From contig CABXNE010000006.1 of the NCBI GenBank assembly GCA_902513515.1, positions 1 through 55,906 on the forward strand: a DNA stretch of 55,906 bases. Direction: 5' to 3'. The notes beneath the pieces are model-generated. The model worked only from the letters and a program-made list of their open reading frames with translations. It had not been told where the DNA came from and made no database searches. This DNA comes from an uncultured SAR86 cluster bacterium. GTDB lineage: Bacteria > Pseudomonadota > Gammaproteobacteria > Magnimaribacterales > D2472. Made by a program: the position numbers and the translations under genes. Of this stretch, positions 51,955 through 55,906 are shown piece after piece; the first letter of the stretch is position 1, and each line of letters opens with the position of its first letter.

Positions 51955-52515
51955 ATGGAAGCAACGAATTCAATCAATATTTTCACGCCAACACAGACTC
52001 GTGTTGGTGAAGTCTCTACTCTACCCAAACTCAACCCACCATCACTCAAAGAAGCTTTACATATTGTCAGTCCAAAACTTTTACCTTTTGCTTTGAGTCT
52101 TAGTGGCAACATTGCTGATGCTGAAGATTTATGTCAGGCAACCATACTAAAACTTATAGAGAACAAAGATAAATTTCTTTCTGCTGAATATCCTCTTGCC
52201 TATGCAAAGACAATTTTACGCAATGGTTTTATTGATAAATGCAGGAAAGATTCCAAAGTTGATTCATTGGATGAACTTAATCTCGAACCAGTGATTGATG
52301 AAAATAAATTTAAATCTTATGAGCATCAAGAACTGATGAATTGTCTCAAGCAACAAAATGAGACTGATAGAACTATCCTTGCAATGAAAGGGGCAGGACA
52401 TGACTATGATGTAATTCAAAAGTTCATCGGTAATATCTCCAAGGGCAACCTAAGAACCAAAGCTAAAAGAGCCAGAGCTTTGCTAGCTGATTGTTTAGGG
52501 AGGAAGCAGAAATGA
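51955..52515 (+). CDS. ECF-type RNA polymerase sigma factor
   Basis: 186 residues. Region 2 in LLPFALSLSGNIADAEDLCQATILKLIENKDKF and AYAKTILRNGFIDKCRK; region 4 in QNETDRTILAMKGAGHDYDVIQKFI-NISKGNLRTKAKRARALL. An N-terminal extension of about 40 residues is unusual. The next gene overlaps it by ATGA and encodes a membrane anti-sigma-like protein, the usual arrangement for extracytoplasmic-function sigmas. It is likely released by an envelope signal. Confidence 0.88.
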   Translation: MEATNSINIFTPTQTRVGEVSTLPKLNPPSLKEALHIVSPKLLPFALSLSGNIADAEDLCQATILKLIENKDKFLSAEYPLAYAKTILRNGFIDKCRKDSKVDSLDELNLEPVIDENKFKSYEHQELMNCLKQQNETDRTILAMKGAGHDYDVIQKFIGNISKGNLRTKAKRARALLADCLGRKQK

Positions 52516-53135
52516 ATCAACGCCTTAAACTCCAATTAGCAGGATACCTGGATGATGGTATGGATTACGCCAATTCAGCTGAAGTAAGAAGCATTGTTGA
52601 TGCATCAGATGTAGCCAGAGAGTTCTATGCGAGATTGCTCTTTGCCAATAAACGTCTTGAGAGTTTCTTTCAATCCAAAGAGATGCACAAGACCAACAAA
52701 AAGCTACACAAGTTTATTGATGAGACTCTAGAACCAAAAGATACTTTCTGGACTCGTTGGGTCCCTGCATCAGGCTTGATAATGGCAGCTGTTGCCATGC
52801 TGATTACCTTTGGTCCTTTTATAACTCCAGTGACTGAAGCACCTGCCATGTCTAACATTCAAGTTAATATCCCAGCCTCTATTCCTCAGCCTCAAACCAT
52901 TAAGAGCTATCAAGTGAATACTGCTTGGTCGCTGGCTTCATCCATGACCGATGAAATGGATGCAACAATTTATCAGGTGATGTACGGAGTTTTTGCAGCT
53001 AACACCAATGCCTTTATTGGCGGTGACTTAACCTCTATAAGAGCTGACAAGGACTTTGTAAAACCTGATAAAGCTCTTGTCCAAATGATAGACCCAGCAA
53101 CTGCTCAGCAGATGGTTGAAAGTTATTTAAACTAA
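52512..53135 (+). CDS. Anti-sigma factor with FimV-like periplasmic domain
   Basis: 207 residues from the ATG at 52512 (ATGA overlap with the sigma stop). Residues 1-80 are cytoplasmic and helical, with an anti-sigma-like start (LAGYLDDGMDYANSAEVR). One membrane helix (SGLIMAAVAMLITFGPF) at about residue 95 follows. The periplasmic part has YQVNTAWSLASSMTDEM--TIYQVMYGVFAANTNAFIGGDLTSIRADKDF, closely resembling the FimV N-terminal LysM-like motif (W-x-I-A ... Q-M-x-A-L-x-x-N-P-x-A-F). This suggests sensing of peptidoglycan or the cell envelope. I do not recall this fusion. Confidence 0.75.
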   Translation: MNQRLKLQLAGYLDDGMDYANSAEVRSIVDASDVAREFYARLLFANKRLESFFQSKEMHKTNKKLHKFIDETLEPKDTFWTRWVPASGLIMAAVAMLITFGPFITPVTEAPAMSNIQVNIPASIPQPQTIKSYQVNTAWSLASSMTDEMDATIYQVMYGVFAANTNAFIGGDLTSIRADKDFVKPDKALVQMIDPATAQQMVESYLN

Positions 53136-53179
53136 CTAGCTAACATTGAGCGCCGAATATTTATGTGTAATTATGGTTA

Positions 53180-53791
53180 ATGGATTTATTTTCATCTAAT
53201 CAAGAAACTTTTCAGATTGATGGCTGCGAAATAGAGCTAGATAGATCATTTTTAAGTCACGAAACAGCAAAATCATATTTTGAGACTCTTCATAATGAGA
53301 CTCCATGGCAGCAAGAGCATATTAACTTTATGGGCAAGGTGAGCCCAATCCCAAGGCTGACCTATTGGTACTCAAAAGAGAATAAAGAATACATTTATGC
53401 TGGCATTAAAGTTAAGCCAGTGCCATACACTGAACTGATTTCTAAATTAAATACGCTTATTCAAGAAAAAACAGGGTATGAATTTAATAGCGTTCTTTTG
53501 AATCTTTACAGAGATGGTAATGATACTGTGGCTTGGCATGCAGATGATGAGAAGGGCTTAGGTGAATATGTAAACATTGCATCTTTAAGTCTTGGTGCTG
53601 AGAGAGTTTTCCAGGTAAGACCGAAAGATAAAGATAGTTTAGGAGAATCTCCAATCACTAACATAGAATTAAATTCTGGCAGCATGGTAGTCATGCATCA
53701 TCCCACTCAACAAAAAACACTGCATCAAATCCCAAGGCGCAAAAACATTGATCATCCAAGAATAAACTTAACCTTTAGATTCATCCCTTAG
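53180..53791 (+). CDS. AlkB-like 2-oxoglutarate/Fe(II) dioxygenase
   Basis: 203 residues. VLLNLYRDGNDTVAWHADDEKGLGE holds the H-x-D; NIASLSLGAERVFQVRPK follows; and the distal HQIPRRKNIDHPRINLTFRFI supplies the third His and the two Arg (R-x-N-L-T-F-R). It should remove alkyl groups from DNA or RNA bases. It resembles the ALKBH2/3-like branch, not E. coli AlkB itself. The 44-base gap after the anti-sigma gene has no clear promoter. Confidence 0.9.
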   Translation: MDLFSSNQETFQIDGCEIELDRSFLSHETAKSYFETLHNETPWQQEHINFMGKVSPIPRLTYWYSKENKEYIYAGIKVKPVPYTELISKLNTLIQEKTGYEFNSVLLNLYRDGNDTVAWHADDEKGLGEYVNIASLSLGAERVFQVRPKDKDSLGESPITNIELNSGSMVVMHHPTQQKTLHQIPRRKNIDHPRINLTFRFIP

Positions 53792-53792
53792 A

Positions 53793-54689
53793 GTGAAGAT
53801 TTTTCAGGAGAATCTCTATGAGCAGCTAATCGAAGACCTCTCTTTATATTTAAAACTTGAAGGTAGTAATGTATCAATAGAAGAGTTCCTCATATCATTA
53901 CAAAGCACTCAAAGAGATTTATGGCATTCATTACAACCAAGTTCAGTTTCAGTAGATTATTCTGAATTTAAAACTCAACTCTGTTATCTATTTAGATATC
54001 TTATTATTTATTGGGAGAATATTTACTCAGGTTTATCTAAAATAGATGAACATAGAAAAGATAATTTATTTAGCAAGACTGCTAAAAATCTAAGAATAGG
54101 GCTTTTCTTTTGCGGTCCTGCACCTGAAATTATCGGAATCATAAATTATATGGAGGAAAGAAATTTATTAGTTAACAATCAATCCATAGAAATTGATATG
54201 TATGACCAATATATTAATCAGTGGAGGTTAGTAAGGAATAATTTTATTATCAATTCACCGCGATTAAAGAGGCTAAGCGCTTTAGGGTTTAATTTTAATT
54301 CTCGAAAAATAGACTTTTCCTCACCTATTACTCTAGCTAATCCATCAAAATATAGTATTTGCTGCTTTCAAAATTGTATTAATGAATTTTGGGATAGGAA
54401 TAGTCGCATCATTGCTTCTAATTTAAGAAAAGTAGCCTCAGAGATAGACATAGGTGGATACATAATCTTGACTGACAGACATTATCTTCAGGCGAAAGGA
54501 AAAGAAATCATCGCAATACTTTTAGAACAAAATTTTAATCTTTTATATTTTGATGTTGATGAAATTGATTGCTCAAGAAAATCTCGAATTCCAGGCATTT
54601 TATCCCAGAACTTATTTATTGGTTCAGATGGCCTTAAAGCTACAAAGTTCAATCGTCGTTTTCTTTGCATCCTAGAAAAAGATGCTTAA
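53793..54689 (+). CDS. Unknown protein with a possible Rossmann/methyltransferase-like core
   Basis: 298 residues from a GTG one base after the alkB stop. The N-terminal 100 residues are helical. LRIGLFFCGPAPEIIGIINYM, then IEIDMYDQYINQW, looks like the glycine loop and acidic second strand of a SAM-binding Rossmann fold. GGYIILTDRHYL and the late NRRFLCILEKD look like strands 4-7. I do not recognise a family. Tight coupling to the AlkB-like gene suggests a shared role in nucleic acid repair or modification. Confidence 0.7.
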   Translation: MKIFQENLYEQLIEDLSLYLKLEGSNVSIEEFLISLQSTQRDLWHSLQPSSVSVDYSEFKTQLCYLFRYLIIYWENIYSGLSKIDEHRKDNLFSKTAKNLRIGLFFCGPAPEIIGIINYMEERNLLVNNQSIEIDMYDQYINQWRLVRNNFIINSPRLKRLSALGFNFNSRKIDFSSPITLANPSKYSICCFQNCINEFWDRNSRIIASNLRKVASEIDIGGYIILTDRHYLQAKGKEIIAILLEQNFNLLYFDVDEIDCSRKSRIPGILSQNLFIGSDGLKATKFNRRFLCILEKDA

Positions 54690-54698
54690 TTTTTATTT

Positions 54699-54729
54699 TT
54701 TGTAACAATTTACCACTTCCTCCGTTTAA
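54699..54729 (+). promoter_or_regulatory. Candidate ECF-sigma promoter upstream of the 228-aa protein gene
   Basis: TTTGTAAC, 17 bases, GTTTAA. Same layout as the candidate promoter at 51899-51929, about 40 bases before the ATG at 54769, where a strong AAGGAGG site follows. No other copies were recognised in the window by eye. Confidence 0.4.
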
Positions 54730-54768
54730 GTATTAAGACCACTTAATAACTATCCTAAGGAGGGATTA

Positions 54769-55455
54769 ATGATTGAGATACTCACAGCATCAGTAATATG
54801 GCTATTTGCCTTAACGATATATTTGTTTGTTAGAAAGCTTAGAAAACCAAAACCAGTGGATGAAATTAAGCTCCAGAAAATCCATGTCATGCGTTTGGGG
54901 CCCTTTTCTGGGCAAAGTAATTCGTTTAAAGGTAAGTCAGTTGTATTTTTGATGTTGTTGAGTACCTTGTCATATGCTGAGGTCAACATCATAACCCTTG
55001 ATAATTTTTGGATTGATGATCTAAGTGAAAATGAGTTATCCGTAGCCAAGAAAGCAGAAGATATAAATAATGGAACTCAATTGGGCTTTCACATTGAACG
55101 ACCACACTGCATACCAAACTATCCGTATTTAATGGCAGAGGTACCAGATGAAATGGACCAAGGTACCAATGTCTATGCCAAGATGATTGTGGATAAGAAA
55201 AAAACAAGGAAAGCAAAACTTATTCTTGAGTTCGTGATGGATTCACCAAAGGGTGCAAGGATTGGTTGGTTTGCTCTCAAAGACTTCCCTTCCTTTTACA
55301 ATGCTTCCAAAGTGGATATGAAGTTTCAGCCTACCTCTGGTATGAAGAATCAAACTTATGTTTTAGAGGGTTTAAAAGAATCTACTTACCAAGCTCAACA
55401 AATATGTAATTCAGGTCATATGCTCAGAGCTGCAAATAAACAAGTTAAGATTTGA
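54769..55455 (+). CDS. Membrane or secreted protein of unknown function
   Basis: 228 residues with a strong ribosome site (AAGGAGG). Two hydrophobic segments: EILTASVIWLFALTIYLFV at the N-terminus and SVVFLMLLSTLSYA at about residue 57, the second looking like a signal peptide with an A-E cleavage site. The actual start could therefore be the internal ATG before RLGPFSG. The mature part is strand-rich and ends basic. I do not recognise the family. The upstream motif shared with the sigma gene suggests it belongs to that regulon. Confidence 0.65.
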   Translation: MIEILTASVIWLFALTIYLFVRKLRKPKPVDEIKLQKIHVMRLGPFSGQSNSFKGKSVVFLMLLSTLSYAEVNIITLDNFWIDDLSENELSVAKKAEDINNGTQLGFHIERPHCIPNYPYLMAEVPDEMDQGTNVYAKMIVDKKKTRKAKLILEFVMDSPKGARIGWFALKDFPSFYNASKVDMKFQPTSGMKNQTYVLEGLKESTYQAQQICNSGHMLRAANKQVKI

Positions 55456-55592
55456 AAAAATTACTAGTACATATTTTTTATATTGGATTAATTATAGGCC
55501 TACAATTAGTAAATTTTCATGCTGTTGGATTCACTAAGCATAAATCAGATTGGTGTGATGGCTTTTACGAACAATTTACGAAGGGTTTGTAA
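55452..55592 (+). CDS. 46-residue small membrane/secreted peptide
   Basis: Not in the ORF track. TTG start overlapping the previous stop (TTGA). MKKLLVHIFYIGLIIGLQLVNFHA is a signal peptide or membrane anchor; the remaining 22 residues include a Cys (DWCDGFYEQF). Translational coupling and the leader make it plausible as a real gene. Confidence 0.5.
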   Translation: MKKLLVHIFYIGLIIGLQLVNFHAVGFTKHKSDWCDGFYEQFTKGL

Positions 55593-55652
55593 TCTAATAA
55601 GTCTATCTGTTCAATAATTAACTGTTTTTTTGTATTTTGGGGTTTAAATTAA

Positions 55653-55672
55653 CACTGTATATATATATACTA
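55653..55672. promoter_or_regulatory. Degenerate LexA-like sequence
   Basis: CACTGTATATATATATACTA matches the LexA 20-mer at 17 positions, including one perfect CTGT half, but the second half is ATAC instead of ACAG. It lies about 25 bases upstream of the last gene. It may only be an AT-rich promoter region. Confidence 0.25.
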
Positions 55673-55695
55673 TTTTGCTGACCGAGAGAAATATA

Positions 55696-55906
55696 TTGTT
55701 TACAGAACCGCCGACAAACCTTAATAATTACCTAGTTTCAAACGCTTACTTAGAATACTCAGCATTCCTTTTATCTGATATTGAGTACTTTCTACTCTAT
55801 ACAGATATTCCAACCAAAGCTTCAAAATTTTCTCAAGTAGAAAAGAGATTTCAAGATATTCAAGAGTTAATTCTAAAAAGCAGAAATCATTATCTCTCTA
55901 GCAATA
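55696..55906 (+). CDS. Partial unknown protein (runs off window)
   Basis: Open frame from a TTG (MFTEPPTNLNNYLVSNAYLEYSAF...) with no stop before the window ends. A GAGAG ribosome-like site lies about ten bases upstream. The visible 70 residues are helical with aromatic residues (DIEYFLLYTDIP, RFQDIQELIL). No signal peptide. Family not recognised. Confidence 0.5.
   Translation, partial: MFTEPPTNLNNYLVSNAYLEYSAFLLSDIEYFLLYTDIPTKASKFSQVEKRFQDIQELILKSRNHYLSSN

Overview
The window is an AT-rich, gene-dense stretch of a bacterial chromosome with short intergenic gaps, many 1-4 base overlaps between genes and few regulators. The gene set fits a marine gammaproteobacterium with a streamlined, SAR86-like genome. 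It includes type II QueF, TatD, BolA, a LexA box matching the E. coli consensus, tRNAs with encoded CCA, secreted sulfatase, GH2 and DUF3604 proteins, a photolyase and a Baeyer-Villiger monooxygenase. This assignment is an inference from gene content and composition; no rRNA is present to settle it.

Layout. 1-3675 holds the end of a DUF1330 gene, a secreted M20 peptidase and a secreted GH2 glycosidase. 3676-7606 holds two apparently identical 256-bp copies of a structured RNA gene, each with its own promoter and intrinsic terminator. The first lies directly upstream of marC and a patatin gene; the second lies upstream of an unusual LacI-type HTH/glucokinase fusion followed by pgl. 7653-20769 is metabolic and envelope cargo: a DUF5916 outer-membrane protein, bL33, indoleamine dioxygenase next to a fused CinA-like/nucleotidylyltransferase, a HAPMO-like monooxygenase, a sulfatase, a hydrolase, a photolyase, an amidohydrolase and a PhoD-like protein. 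20809-34665 holds a lipoprotein, tRNA-Gly, ogt-bolA, an RND exporter, a CoA-transferase family III enzyme, tatD, a thioesterase, a MoxR/VWA/permease trio, an ABC-2 exporter and queF. 34741-44504 holds tRNA-Ser, a MarR-like regulator, DUF885, VOC, NTF2-like, rhodanese, DUF3604, MBL and DUF2237 proteins, tRNA-Arg, an SOS-box-controlled 77-aa protein, and a second structured transcript carrying a 10-codon minigene.

44508 to about 51850 looks like an accessory defence locus. A beta-type DNA methyltransferase converges on an operon of SF2 helicase, PD-(D/E)XK nuclease and MORC/MutL-like GHKL ATPase. Diverging from that operon are a HEPN (RNxxxH) coiled-coil protein, a RecB/Cas4-like nuclease, a zinc-ribbon protein and a HTH protein. 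The core resembles helicase-methylase-ATPase restriction-type systems; the HEPN and second-nuclease arm may be new.

51899-55906 is a small stress regulon: an ECF sigma factor, an anti-sigma factor carrying a FimV-like C-terminal domain, an AlkB-like dioxygenase, an unknown Rossmann-like protein and a secreted or membrane protein. A matched two-part promoter motif occurs upstream of both the sigma gene and the secreted protein. The last gene runs off the end of the window.

Most promising for novelty: the duplicated RNA gene, the MORC/HEPN defence locus, the LacI-glucokinase fusion, the LexA-controlled small protein, the anti-sigma/FimV fusion, and the minigene RNA with an 11-nt perfect complement to the 16S rRNA 3' end.
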